NCBI RefSeq assembly: GCF_030124325.1
Contig: NZ_JASKLR010000040.1
Location: 1-32,040, forward strand
Reading direction: 5' to 3'
Origin: Sinorhizobium sp. 8-89
GTDB lineage: Bacteria > Pseudomonadota > Alphaproteobacteria > Rhizobiales > Rhizobiaceae
DNA: 32,040 bases
Positions 1 through 7,231 of the stretch are shown here, in pieces (the stretch's first letter is position 1; each line of letters begins with the position of its first letter). The translations under genes and the position numbers were made by a program. The notes beneath the pieces were generated by a model that worked only from the letters and a program-made list of their open reading frames with translations, was not told the DNA's origin and made no database searches.

Positions 1-5
1 ATCAT
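1..5 (-). CDS. Start of a minus-strand gene cut by the left edge
   Basis: Read on the minus strand, an AGGAG ribosome-binding site (complement of 13-17) lies 7 nt before an ATG (complement of 3-5). This is a near-ideal start signal for a gene that leaves the window immediately, so nothing can be said about its product. If real, it is divergent from the stress-protein gene at 256 and the bases between hold both promoters. Confidence 0.35.
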
Positions 6-171
6 GTATGGTCTCCTGTTTTCATTCATCGTGTCATGGAACGCGGTTTCAGGATCGGCCTCATTGACGTCGATCAACCACGGCGGCGACCACCGGGAGC
101 AACGGCAAGCCCGCGGTTAGCCCGCAAGGCAGCGGAAGCCACCGCACGATCGATCGGCGTGCCCGCGCGGC

Positions 172-185
172 TTGATACAGCGCAA
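172..185. promoter_or_regulatory. Possible FNR/FixK-like box
   Basis: TTGA-N6-GCAA matches 7 of 8 fixed bases of the rhizobial FixK/FNR consensus TTGA-N6-TCAA and lies about 70 bp before the start of a universal stress protein. That class is often induced by low oxygen through FNR-type activators. The match is imperfect and could be chance. The rest of 6-255 shows no gene or other clear signal. Confidence 0.22.
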
Positions 186-255
186 TGAAGGATGCGTTTC
201 CTCGCTTAGGCTGACAACCGGAAAGCGCAACCAACTCTTCAAGGGAGTAACGCTC

Positions 256-1089
256 ATGTCCTTCAAGACGATCCTTACCGTCATCGGAGTCGACAACGCC
301 GACAACGATCTGCAAACGGCAGCCGATCTCTGCGGCCAACAGGGTGCCCATCTTTCCGTCCTGGTCGTCGCGATGGCTCCTGCACCGCCGATCGGAGAAT
401 ATGTGTCCGCTTCCACCATATGGTTGGAACAACGCGATCGCGACCGTGAAACGCTTGAAACAGCCGTAGAACATGCCCGCCAAATAGTTTCGCGCACCGA
501 TAACTCCTTCGGGATCGATGGCATCTACGCAGAAGCCGGAACGGCGGATCGCGAGATTGGCGACCGTGCGCTCTACGCCGATCTCGTCCTGACGGGATCA
601 AGCGTTCTGCAGCACGCGGATCTGAAGCGGCAGGTGATCAACGGCAGCCTCTTTCAGGCAATGCGCCCGGTCATGCTTATCCCCGGCGACAAGAGACCAA
701 GTCTTCGACCGAAGACGGTCTTGCTTGCGTGGGACTCACGCGCGGAAGCCGCACGTGCAGCGCGTGAGGCCCTCGAAATCATGACGACAGCGGCCGCAGT
801 CCACGTAACCCTGGTCGATCCGGAAGCGTCTTCCGCGAAAAGTGGCGAGGAGCCAGGCGCCGATGTCGCCGCCTATCTCAGCCGCCACGGCATCAACGTA
901 ACGGTCGATCGACTGCCGAGCGCGGGCCGTCCTGTCGCGAGCGTGCTGCAGCAGCATGCCGACGACATCTCCGCCGACATGATCGTCATGGGGGCATACG
1001 GGCACTCGCGGGTGCGCGAACTGATCTTCGGCGGGGTTACTAAAACGATGCTCGACGATGCCGCCCTCCCCATTTTCATGGCCCGTTGA
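256..1089 (+). CDS. Universal stress protein, tandem UspA domains
   Basis: A 277-residue cytoplasmic protein with two UspA folds in tandem, roughly residues 1-140 and 150-277. The second domain ends with the nucleotide-binding loop G246-x2-G249-x9-G259-G260, close to the family motif G-2x-G-9x-G(S/T). The first domain lacks that loop, so only one half probably binds ATP. A longer reading frame opens at a TTG at 172, but the ATG at 256 is preferred because AGGGAG (242-247) sits 8 nt upstream and the UspA fold begins there. Such proteins help cells survive starvation, oxygen limitation and oxidative stress; the specific role is unknown. It stands alone, 171 bp before the next gene. Family assignment is firm; the oxygen-linked regulation suggested by the upstream site is inference. 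Confidence 0.88.
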   Translation: MSFKTILTVIGVDNADNDLQTAADLCGQQGAHLSVLVVAMAPAPPIGEYVSASTIWLEQRDRDRETLETAVEHARQIVSRTDNSFGIDGIYAEAGTADREIGDRALYADLVLTGSSVLQHADLKRQVINGSLFQAMRPVMLIPGDKRPSLRPKTVLLAWDSRAEAARAAREALEIMTTAAAVHVTLVDPEASSAKSGEEPGADVAAYLSRHGINVTVDRLPSAGRPVASVLQQHADDISADMIVMGAYGHSRVRELIFGGVTKTMLDDAALPIFMAR

Positions 1090-1260
1090 GTGTGCCGTAT
1101 CGGGCCGGACTGAGAACTGCGACACGCATCAGGATCACCACCGAGACAGGAAGGGATCTGGTAAAATTGGCGATTCCGAACGGGAGCGATACTCTTCGGA
1201 ATGACACGTCTGCGCTCCGGACGGAGATGACAGCAGACGACGCAAGTTGGAGGATCACCA

Positions 1261-1680
1261 ATGAGCGAAGCTTGGGACCTGTCGATTTCACCCGAAAAAG
1301 TCTGCTATTTCATAGTCAAGGCCCGCGAATTCGACGTCAAGGTTGGGATGACGGAACCCGATCCGGCATCCAATGCCACGGATGATAACATGGCCTCGGT
1401 GCTCGAGGACCAACCGGACGATCCCGTCGAGATTGAACTTGCGAGCGCCATCTGGGCCCTGAACGAAGACGAGCAGATCGACCTGGTGGCTTTGGCGTGG
1501 CTGGGCCGCGGCGACGGTAAGTTGGAAGACTGGGACGACATCCGTGCTCAGGCGGCCGAGGCTCACAACAACCGAACCGGTGTCTATCTTCTCGGGATAC
1601 CACTGCTGGCGGATTACCTGGAGGAGGCACTGGCGGAATTTGGAGAGACTTGTCAGGACTACGAAATGGGGCGCCTCTAG
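1261..1680 (+). CDS. DUF3775 domain protein
   Basis: A 139-residue acidic protein of unknown function that I recognise as DUF3775-like, a small family common in Alphaproteobacteria. The middle part contains a run around 'ALNEDEQIDLVALAWLGRG' followed by an Asp/Glu-rich stretch and a C-terminal helix 'LLADYLEEALAEFG'. No signal peptide, membrane segment or catalytic motif is visible. The start is supported by GGAGG (1249-1253) 7 nt before the ATG. The gene is monocistronic, with minE converging on it from the right. Nothing in the sequence points to a specific function, and the family link rests on recall of the motif pattern. Confidence 0.72.
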   Translation: MSEAWDLSISPEKVCYFIVKAREFDVKVGMTEPDPASNATDDNMASVLEDQPDDPVEIELASAIWALNEDEQIDLVALAWLGRGDGKLEDWDDIRAQAAEAHNNRTGVYLLGIPLLADYLEEALAEFGETCQDYEMGRL

Positions 1681-1926
1681 GGTTTCTTTCGCGCCCCTGA
1701 CGCAGGCTGAACGCGCCAAGCCTCGCTGCGTCGATGACGATCCGCCGATTGCGCATCAACGCACAATCGACAGGCGTTGAGAGACTCAAGGAGCGCAGGC
1801 TCGCGGCAGCAGTCGATCTGGCTTTGATCGAGATTGCGGCAAAGTCAGGCAAGAATGAATTTGAATTGGTGCAGGCGCTGTTGCCGGCCCAGCCGTCATC
1901 ATCGTGGCCGCCTTGCCGAGCAGGTG

Positions 1927-1952
1927 TCTCGGCCGTTCTTCGCCGGCCGAGA
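1927..1952. terminator. Stem-loop between convergent DUF3775 gene and minE
   Basis: A perfect 9-bp stem (TCTCGGCCG / CGGCCGAGA) with an 8-nt loop. On the plus strand it is followed by CTTCTTT, a modest T-rich tail; on the minus strand no T run follows. It probably ends transcription from the left and may block minCDE read-through. The bases 1681-1926 contain no gene I can support. Confidence 0.6.
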
Positions 1953-1972
1953 CTTCTTTGCCCTGTAGCCTA

Positions 1973-2236
1973 TCAGGCTGCGCGCACACCAGCGTTGAGC
2001 GGGATCTCGATATCGACCTCCAGTGTCGACACCTGTTCGCCGCGGTCCATCTTCACGTTCACCTTGTCGCGATCGACCTGGACGTGCTTGGCGATGACGG
2101 CGAGGATTTCCTCCCGCAGTTGCGCGACCAAGTCCGAGTGACCGACTGAAGCCCGCTCATGCGCGAGCAAGACCTGCAGGCGTTCGCGCGCTGTCGGCGC
2201 CGAGGTCTGCTTGTTGAAGAAGCGGAATATGCTCAT
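1973..2236 (-). CDS. minE: Cell division topological specificity factor MinE
   Basis: MinE stimulates the ATPase of membrane-bound MinD and drives the Min proteins off the membrane, producing the oscillation that keeps MinC away from midcell. The 87-residue length is normal. The N-terminal 'MSIFRFF' is the membrane-contacting segment, residues about 8-35 form the anti-MinCD region, and the C-terminal half is the dimerisation domain ending in a beta-rich 'STLEVDIEIPL'. Its ATG overlaps the minD stop by 4 bp (ATGA), so it is translationally coupled and last in the minC-minD-minE operon. No damage is visible. Confidence 0.95.
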   Translation of the reverse strand: MSIFRFFNKQTSAPTARERLQVLLAHERASVGHSDLVAQLREEILAVIAKHVQVDRDKVNVKMDRGEQVSTLEVDIEIPLNAGVRAA

Positions 2237-3048
2237 GCTGCCCTCCGTCCGAATATCTTGCCGAACAGGCCGCGCTTTTCGCCCGGAATGGTGATCGGCA
2301 CCGTTTCGCCGGCGAGCCGGCGTGCGGCGTCGAGGTAGGCAAGCGCCGGGGCGCTGCGATTGTCGGCGAGTGTGACCGGCGCGCCGAGGTTGGAGGCGCG
2401 CAGAACATCCATGCTCTCCGGAACGATTCCGAGCAGCGGGATCGACAGGATTTCGAGAACGTCATCGACCTTCAGCATGTCGCCCCGTTCCGCGCGATTG
2501 GCATCGTAGCGGGTGAGCAGCAGGTGCTTTTCCACTCGCTCGCCGCGTTCCGCTCTCTCCGTCTTGGAGTCGAGAAGGCCGATGATGCGATCCGAGTCGC
2601 GAACCGACGAGACTTCCGGGTTGGTGACGATAACGGCAACGTCGGCGTGGCGCATGGCGAGCGTGGCGCCGCGCTCGATCCCGGCCGGGCTGTCGCAGAT
2701 GATCCAGTCGAAGTGCTTCTTCAACTCGGCCATCACCTTTTCGACGCCCTCGGCCGTCAGGCTGTCCTTGTCGCGGGTCTGCGAGGCCGGCAGCAGGAAG
2801 AGCGTTTCCAGTCGCTTGTCGCGGATCAGCGCCTGCGGCAGCTTGGCGTCGCCCTGTATGACGTTGACGAGGTCGTAGACGACCCGCCGCTCCGCGCCCA
2901 TGACCAGATCGAGATTGCGCAGGCCGACGTCAAAATCGACGACCACCGTCTTCTCGTTTCTCTGCGCCAATGCCGCACCGAGTGCGGCGGTAGACGTCGT
3001 CTTGCCGACGCCGCCTTTACCCGATGTAACCACGATTACTTTCGCCAT
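2233..3048 (-). CDS. minD: Septum site-determining ATPase MinD
   Basis: MinD is a ParA/MinD-family ATPase that dimerises with ATP, binds the membrane and recruits MinC. The 271-residue protein has the deviant Walker A motif KGGVGKT at residues 11-17, with the signature Lys11 as well as Lys16. The conserved DSPAGIE segment follows, and the C-terminal amphipathic membrane-targeting helix (residues about 260-271) ends in GRRAA. The start is preceded by AGGAG 6 nt upstream and lies 32 bp after the minC stop. It overlaps minE by 4 bp. In rhizobia the Min system is dispensable but over-expression blocks division; here the gene looks fully functional. Confidence 0.97.
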   Translation of the reverse strand: MAKVIVVTSGKGGVGKTTSTAALGAALAQRNEKTVVVDFDVGLRNLDLVMGAERRVVYDLVNVIQGDAKLPQALIRDKRLETLFLLPASQTRDKDSLTAEGVEKVMAELKKHFDWIICDSPAGIERGATLAMRHADVAVIVTNPEVSSVRDSDRIIGLLDSKTERAERGERVEKHLLLTRYDANRAERGDMLKVDDVLEILSIPLLGIVPESMDVLRASNLGAPVTLADNRSAPALAYLDAARRLAGETVPITIPGEKRGLFGKIFGRRAA

Positions 3049-3080
3049 CTTGCACTCCTGTCTCCCGGCCGGCAGCCGGC

Positions 3081-3833
3081 TCAGTTAAGTCTCTCTGCCA
3101 TGATCGAATCGCCTTCGAGCCAGAGCTGCACCGCCTGTCCGCGAAGGTGTGGCGCCATGTCGTCGGCCGTCTTGTAGACGCCGTCGATTGCCAGCAATTC
3201 TGCTTCAAGCTTGCGGCAGAAGATGCGCGCCGAGGCATTGCCCACGGATCCTGCGAGCGCCCGTCCCCGCAGCGTCCCGTAGATGTGTACCGAACCACCG
3301 GCAATGATTTCCGCGCCCGACGCAACCGACCCGACGACGGTGACGTCACCTTCGGGAAAGATCACCGACTGCCCGGAACGGACCGGCTCCTTGATGATGA
3401 TCGAGGGCATTGCCCTGACCACCTGCGGCTCGGGGCGAAGGGCAGGTTCTGCCGGTTTGCCCTGACCGGATTTCGCCGATTCGGCGCCCTGTTCGGCCGA
3501 CGGAACCTCGAAATCCGGAGCGGGGCGACCACCCTTCATCGCCGGGGGCATGCCCGGCTCGAACAGCGATGGGCGCCCGCCTTCGATCCCCATGATGCGC
3601 ACGTTGCGTTTCGCGAGTTCGCCGATCAGGTCTTTCAACCGCGCTCGGTCGATCTCGATATCTTCCACGTCGAGGACGACTGGCCTTCCCAGGAAGAAGC
3701 CCGCGGAACGCGAAGCCAAGTCGTCGAGCCGGGTAAGCCATCCCTCGAGAGGCAGTTCCGGAGAAAGCACAAGTGCCAGGAATGAGCGGCCCTTGATACG
3801 GATCGAGCGAGTATCTGTTAGCACTTTGGTCAT
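3081..3833 (-). CDS. minC: Septum site-determining protein MinC
   Basis: MinC is the FtsZ antagonist of the Min system. The 250-residue protein has the N-terminal FtsZ-inhibiting domain (about 1-105) and a linker rich in Pro, Ala and Glu (about 110-150). It ends in a right-handed beta-helix domain with repeated Gly-rich turns ('GDVTVVGSVASGAEIIAGG'), which binds MinD and the FtsZ tail. It heads the operon minC-minD-minE. No Shine-Dalgarno sequence is visible before the ATG at 3833: the upstream bases read AAAATTAACGTAG. Initiation may therefore be weak or near-leaderless. A CtrA-type site lies 41 bp upstream of the start codon, which suggests cell-cycle control. Confidence 0.95.
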   Translation of the reverse strand: MTKVLTDTRSIRIKGRSFLALVLSPELPLEGWLTRLDDLASRSAGFFLGRPVVLDVEDIEIDRARLKDLIGELAKRNVRIMGIEGGRPSLFEPGMPPAMKGGRPAPDFEVPSAEQGAESAKSGQGKPAEPALRPEPQVVRAMPSIIIKEPVRSGQSVIFPEGDVTVVGSVASGAEIIAGGSVHIYGTLRGRALAGSVGNASARIFCRKLEAELLAIDGVYKTADDMAPHLRGQAVQLWLEGDSIMAERLN

Positions 3834-3874
3834 CTACGTTAATTTTTGGTTGCCAAGATTTACGTGAACCGTGG

Positions 3875-3889
3875 TTAACAAATAGTTAA
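3875..3889. promoter_or_regulatory. Full-consensus CtrA binding site before minC
   Basis: TTAA at 3875-3878, exactly seven bases, then TTAA at 3886-3889 followed by C. This fits the CtrA consensus TTAA-N7-TTAA(C) on both strands. A weaker copy (TTAA-N7-TTGC) lies at 3839-3853, closer to the minC start. CtrA is the alphaproteobacterial cell-cycle master regulator, and min genes are reported CtrA targets in Sinorhizobium. The location 41-56 bp before the minC ATG is a core promoter position, so the site could repress or activate. Confidence 0.75.
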
Positions 3890-4055
3890 CTGCGGCACCC
3901 TGCATGAAGCTGGAGACCCGGTTTTGGCAGACGAAAAACGTCATCCATGACGGCACGCCGGTAACAATGATGATTTGCTGCCGCTGCGATAATTTCGGCG
4001 CGGCCGATGAGGTCGAACGCGCGCCTAGATTAGGCCGCGGGTCGCCTGGCACTTC

Positions 4056-4110
4056 GAATCGAAAGCGAATCGAATCGCCGGCCGCCCACTGCGACGAGTC
4101 GTTGTCCACA
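4056..4110. promoter_or_regulatory. GANTC (CcrM) cluster plus DnaA-like 9-mer
   Basis: GAATC occurs at 4056-4060, 4067-4071 and 4072-4076, and GAGTC at 4096-4100: four potential CcrM methylation sites in 45 bp. TTGTCCACA (4102-4110) differs from the DnaA box TTATCCACA by one base. The cluster lies in the 482-bp gene-free gap between minC and phnC. GANTC methylation state reports replication timing in Alphaproteobacteria, so this may tie minCDE or phnC transcription to replication. No coding potential is convincing in 3834-4315. Confidence 0.45.
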
Positions 4111-4212
4111 CGTCATCGTTCACGCGGAGGCACAGCCGCCAATGCCCCTCTAAAATCAGGGGTTGTCTCCGGAAGACGGCAGCTGCTCAGGCGATCTCGC
4201 TGCGGCTGTGAA

Positions 4213-4252
4213 CTGTTACAGAAACGACAAGAAACTGACATTTGGCGTTCAT
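4213..4252 (+). promoter_or_regulatory. Pho-box-like repeat array before phnC
   Basis: Four 7-bp units start every 11 bp: CTGTTAC (4213), ACGACAA (4224), CTGACAT (4235) and CGTTCAT (4246), separated by 4-bp spacers, AT-rich except the last. This is the architecture of PhoB sites (CTGTCAT-N4 repeats), although individual units diverge. GTGTCAT follows at 4271, and a poor -10 candidate GATATG lies at 4261. The array is 64 bp before the phnC start codon and fits phosphate-starvation induction, as known for S. meliloti phoCDET. Confidence 0.65.
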
Positions 4253-4315
4253 GAAGCGCCGATATGGCAGGTGTCATACCGATGACCGGTCTCCCCGAAA
4301 GAGGAACTGCTGCCA

Positions 4316-5158
4316 ATGTTTCAGTTGAAGAATGTAACCCGCCGGTTCGGCACAAAAACAGCCGTCAGTTCGGTTACCTTCGACATCCCGCAGGGACAGA
4401 TGGTCGGCATCATCGGCCGGTCGGGCGCCGGCAAGTCGACGCTGCTGCGCATGATCAACCGGCTGGTCGATCTCTCGTCCGGCTCGATCGAATTCGGCGG
4501 CACGGAAGTGTCCTCGCTCCGCGGTGCGGCGCTACGCAATTGGCAGCGCGACTGCGCCATGATCTTCCAGCAGTTCAACCTCGTGCCGCGTCTCGACGTG
4601 CTGACAAATGTCCTGCTCGGCCGTCTCAATCACCGTTCGACCGCCTTGAGCATCCTCAACATGTTCACGCGCGAAGAGCGGATCATGGCAATCGGCGCGC
4701 TTGAGCGTCTCGGCATCGAACAAACGGCGTTGCAGCCGGCAGGCACGCTTTCCGGGGGCCAGCAGCAGCGCGTTGCGATCGCCCGCGCCCTGATGCAGCA
4801 GCCGAAGGTGCTGCTTGCCGATGAGCCGATCGCTTCGCTCGACCCGCTCAACGCCAAGATCGTCATGGATGCGCTGCGCGACATCAACGAGCGCGACGGC
4901 ATCACCGTCATCACGAACCTGCACACACTCGACACCGCGCGGAACTACTGCGAGCGGATCATCGGCATGGCCCATGGGCGCGTCGTCTTCGACGGGCAAC
5001 CGAAGGACCTGACTGCCGCCGCCGTCGCCGAGATCTACGGTGCGGACACCGCAATCGAGGAATCGATGACCTCGACAAGCATCAATATTCCCGCGGCAGC
5101 CCCGCAGGAACAAACGGCATCGGCCGGCTTCAAGCCGCTGGCACTGGCCGGCCTCTGA
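4316..5158 (+). CDS. phnC: Phosphonate/phosphate ABC transporter ATP-binding protein PhnC
   Basis: ATPase subunit of an importer for phosphonates and, in Sinorhizobium, also phosphate (phoC of phoCDET). The 280-residue protein shows Walker A GRSGAGKST (34-42), the Q-loop 'FQQFN', the ABC signature LSGGQQQR (145-152), and Walker B ending in D169-E170, with a downstream switch His in 'TNLHTLD'. The start is preceded by AAAGAGGA (4298-4305). It is the first gene of the operon behind the Pho-box array. The C-terminal tail beyond residue about 250 is a low-complexity extension rich in Ala, Thr and Ser that is not needed for the ATPase fold. Confidence 0.95.
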   Translation: MFQLKNVTRRFGTKTAVSSVTFDIPQGQMVGIIGRSGAGKSTLLRMINRLVDLSSGSIEFGGTEVSSLRGAALRNWQRDCAMIFQQFNLVPRLDVLTNVLLGRLNHRSTALSILNMFTREERIMAIGALERLGIEQTALQPAGTLSGGQQQRVAIARALMQQPKVLLADEPIASLDPLNAKIVMDALRDINERDGITVITNLHTLDTARNYCERIIGMAHGRVVFDGQPKDLTAAAVAEIYGADTAIEESMTSTSINIPAAAPQEQTASAGFKPLALAGL

Positions 5159-5246
5159 GGCCCGCCAGGATCGCAGGCCCGCGTCAAGGGCAACCCTTTG
5201 AACCGATTTTGACCCGGCGCGGCCGGATAAACGGGAGACGAACCTT

Positions 5247-6152
5247 ATGTTGAAGAAAGCTCTTTTGAGCGCTGTTGCGCTCTTCGCCCTCGTCGGCCAG
5301 GCCCAGGCCGAGGACCTCAAGGAATTCCGCATCGGCATCCTCGGCGGCGAAAACGAAGCCGACCGCCTGCGCAACTTCCAGTGCCTGGTCGACAAGCTCC
5401 CCGCTGCGATCGGCGTCGAAAAGGTATCGCTGTTCCCGGCCGCCGACTACGACGGCGTCATCCAGGGTCTGCTCGGCGGCACGCTCGACTATGCCGAGCT
5501 CGGCGCTTCCGGCTATGCCAAGATCTACCTCGCCAAGGCAGACGCGGTCGAGCCGATCCTGACGACGGTCCAGACCGACGGCTCGACCGGCTATCATTCG
5601 ATCATGGTCGCCCGCAAGGACTCGGGCATCACCAAGCTCGAAGACCTCAAGGGCAAGAAGCTCGGCTTCGCCGATCCCGATTCGACCTCGGGCTACCTCG
5701 TCCCGCTCGTGACGCTTCCGGAAGCCATTGGCGGGCCGGTCAAGGAATATTTCGGTGAAACCGGCTTCGGCGGCGGTCACGAGAACCTGGTCCTCGAAGT
5801 CGTGAAGGGCACCTTCGATGCCGGCACGACCTTCGGTTCGGGCGTCGGCGAATTCAAGGATGGCTACACCTCGGGCAACCTGCGCAAGATGGTCGACAAG
5901 GGTATCCTCGACATGAACGACCTCGTCGAGCTCTGGAAGTCGCCGCTGATCCCGAACGGCCCGATCGTCGTACGCACTTCGATGAACGACGACATGAAGG
6001 CTAAGTTCAAGCAGTTCATGATGGATCTGCCGAAGACCGACGCCGCCTGCTTCTCGGCGATCCAGGGTGGAGACTTCACGGGCTTCACCGAAGTCAACAG
6101 CGATTTCTACAAGCCGATCATCGACGCCCGCAAGGCAACGATCGGCGGCTGA
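5247..6152 (+). CDS. phnD: Phosphonate ABC transporter substrate-binding protein PhnD
   Basis: Periplasmic solute-binding protein delivering phosphonate or phosphate to PhnE. The 301-residue protein has a Sec signal peptide (KK at 3-4, hydrophobic 5-16) with a likely cleavage after A21 in 'GQAQA|ED'. The mature part has the PhnD-type two-lobe fold, with 'YAELGASGYAKIY' near the ligand cleft and 'DPDSTSGYLVP', a typical oxyanion-binding helix start. GGGAGA (5234-5239) precedes the ATG. An 88-bp gap follows phnC with only a small AAGGG/CCCTT hairpin at 5186-5198. A strong hairpin follows the gene and may raise its expression over the permease genes. Confidence 0.95.
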   Translation: MLKKALLSAVALFALVGQAQAEDLKEFRIGILGGENEADRLRNFQCLVDKLPAAIGVEKVSLFPAADYDGVIQGLLGGTLDYAELGASGYAKIYLAKADAVEPILTTVQTDGSTGYHSIMVARKDSGITKLEDLKGKKLGFADPDSTSGYLVPLVTLPEAIGGPVKEYFGETGFGGGHENLVLEVVKGTFDAGTTFGSGVGEFKDGYTSGNLRKMVDKGILDMNDLVELWKSPLIPNGPIVVRTSMNDDMKAKFKQFMMDLPKTDAACFSAIQGGDFTGFTEVNSDFYKPIIDARKATIGG

Positions 6153-6172
6153 TCGCCAAGGCATCAGATACG

Positions 6173-6197
6173 CGCTGGCTGCCTCATGCGGCCAGCG
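6173..6197 (+). terminator. Stem-loop after phnD (attenuator or mRNA stabiliser)
   Basis: CGCTGGC (6173-6179) pairs with GCCAGCG (6191-6197). An inner TGC/GCG pairing extends the stem to about 10 bp around a CTCAT loop, and TTTGATT follows. It looks like an intrinsic terminator inside an operon. Such hairpins after binding-protein genes commonly give partial termination or protect the upstream mRNA from 3' decay. Confidence 0.6.
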
Positions 6198-6259
6198 TTT
6201 GATTGTCTGGGACTGCCACAAGCATCCATCTCAAGAGGCCGGCACACGCCGGAAACCCC

Positions 6260-7222
6260 ATGGCCACTTCCGTGCTTTCCCGGCAGCTCAGTGAGAGCGG
6301 CGCTCTTTTGGAGCGTCACTGGCAGGAGCTCAATGCCCGCCGCCGCCTTTACACCTTCCTGGGTCTGGCGTTACTCGCCCTAACGCTCTGCTCCTCGCTC
6401 TGGTTTGCGAACGGATCGAATGCCGGCAAGTTCTTTGATCGCCTTCCGCATCTCTTCGATTTCGTCGGAGACTTGATGCCGCGCGATGCCATGGAGATCG
6501 TCCGCGCCATGTTCGACCTGCCCTCGCCCTATGACGACGGCAGCTTCAAGTACAACTACCCGGACGGTCGGCTTTATCTCACCGATAGCCTCTACCTTCC
6601 CGAGTACTTCCACAAGATGCTGGAAACGGTGAACATCGCCATCTTTTCGACGGTGCTCGGCGCCCTTTTCGGCTTCCCACTCTGTTTTCTTGCCGCGCGC
6701 AATCTGATGCCAAATCCCTGGATAAGGGGAATCGTGCGCCGTTTCATGGAAATCGTGCGTGCTTTCCCGGAAGTGGTTATCGCCGGCTTCTTCCTGGCGA
6801 TCCTCTCCCTTGGCCCCATTCCGGCGATTGCAGCGGTGTCCATCCATACGATCGGCGCACTTGGCAAATTGTTCTTCGAGGTCGTCGAGAACGCCGACAT
6901 GAAGCCGGAGGAAGGCTTGCGCGCCGTCGGCAGCAATTGGATCGAGCGGGTGTGGTTCGGTATCGTCCCGCAGGTTCTTCCGAATTTCACCAGCTATTTC
7001 CTGCTCCGCCTTGAAATCAATGTGCGCGCCTCGACGATCATCGGCGCCGTGGGCGGCGGCGGCATCGGGGAGCTCCTGCGCCTGTCGATCGGCCAAGGCC
7101 ACGAGGCGAAAACACTCGCGATCGTGATGCTCCTGTTCACGACGATCTTTGCGGTCGACCAGGTCTCCGCGTGGCTCCGCCGCCGCCTCGTCGGCGACCA
7201 GGCCTTCCAGCTTGCGCAATAG
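6260..7222 (+). CDS. phnE: Phosphonate ABC transporter permease PhnE (first copy)
   Basis: Inner-membrane permease of the phnCDE importer, the equivalent of PhoE in S. meliloti. The 320-residue form starts with MATSVLSRQ at 6260. The frame also opens at an ATG at 6203, but the 19 extra residues are Pro/His-rich and unlike a membrane-protein N-terminus. Neither start has a strong ribosome-binding site. There is one N-terminal membrane span (about 33-50), a periplasmic segment, then a BPD_transp_1 domain. Its EAA loop 'EGLRAVGSNWIERVWFGIVPQV' region contacts PhnC. The gene ends 9 bp before the second permease, and both are expected to form a heterodimeric channel. Confidence 0.92.
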   Translation: MATSVLSRQLSESGALLERHWQELNARRRLYTFLGLALLALTLCSSLWFANGSNAGKFFDRLPHLFDFVGDLMPRDAMEIVRAMFDLPSPYDDGSFKYNYPDGRLYLTDSLYLPEYFHKMLETVNIAIFSTVLGALFGFPLCFLAARNLMPNPWIRGIVRRFMEIVRAFPEVVIAGFFLAILSLGPIPAIAAVSIHTIGALGKLFFEVVENADMKPEEGLRAVGSNWIERVWFGIVPQVLPNFTSYFLLRLEINVRASTIIGAVGGGGIGELLRLSIGQGHEAKTLAIVMLLFTTIFAVDQVSAWLRRRLVGDQAFQLAQ

Positions 7223-7231
7223 GAGTGCATC

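Noticed and set aside
1734..2141. 135-residue plus-strand frame beginning 'MTIRRLRINAQSTG'
   Set aside because: It runs into minE on the opposite strand, has no ribosome-binding site, and spans the terminator-like hairpin; only its first part could be an old remnant, which I cannot identify.
4102..4110. Replication origin at the DnaA-like box
   Set aside because: A single one-mismatch box with no partner boxes, AT-rich unwinding region or rep genes is not enough.
4145..4162. Short hairpin CCCCT/AGGGG
   Set aside because: Only five pairs with an 8-nt loop and no T run; within chance expectation.
3904..4254. 116-residue plus-strand frame in the minC-phnC gap
   Set aside because: It covers the GANTC cluster and Pho array, has unusual composition and no start signal or family resemblance.
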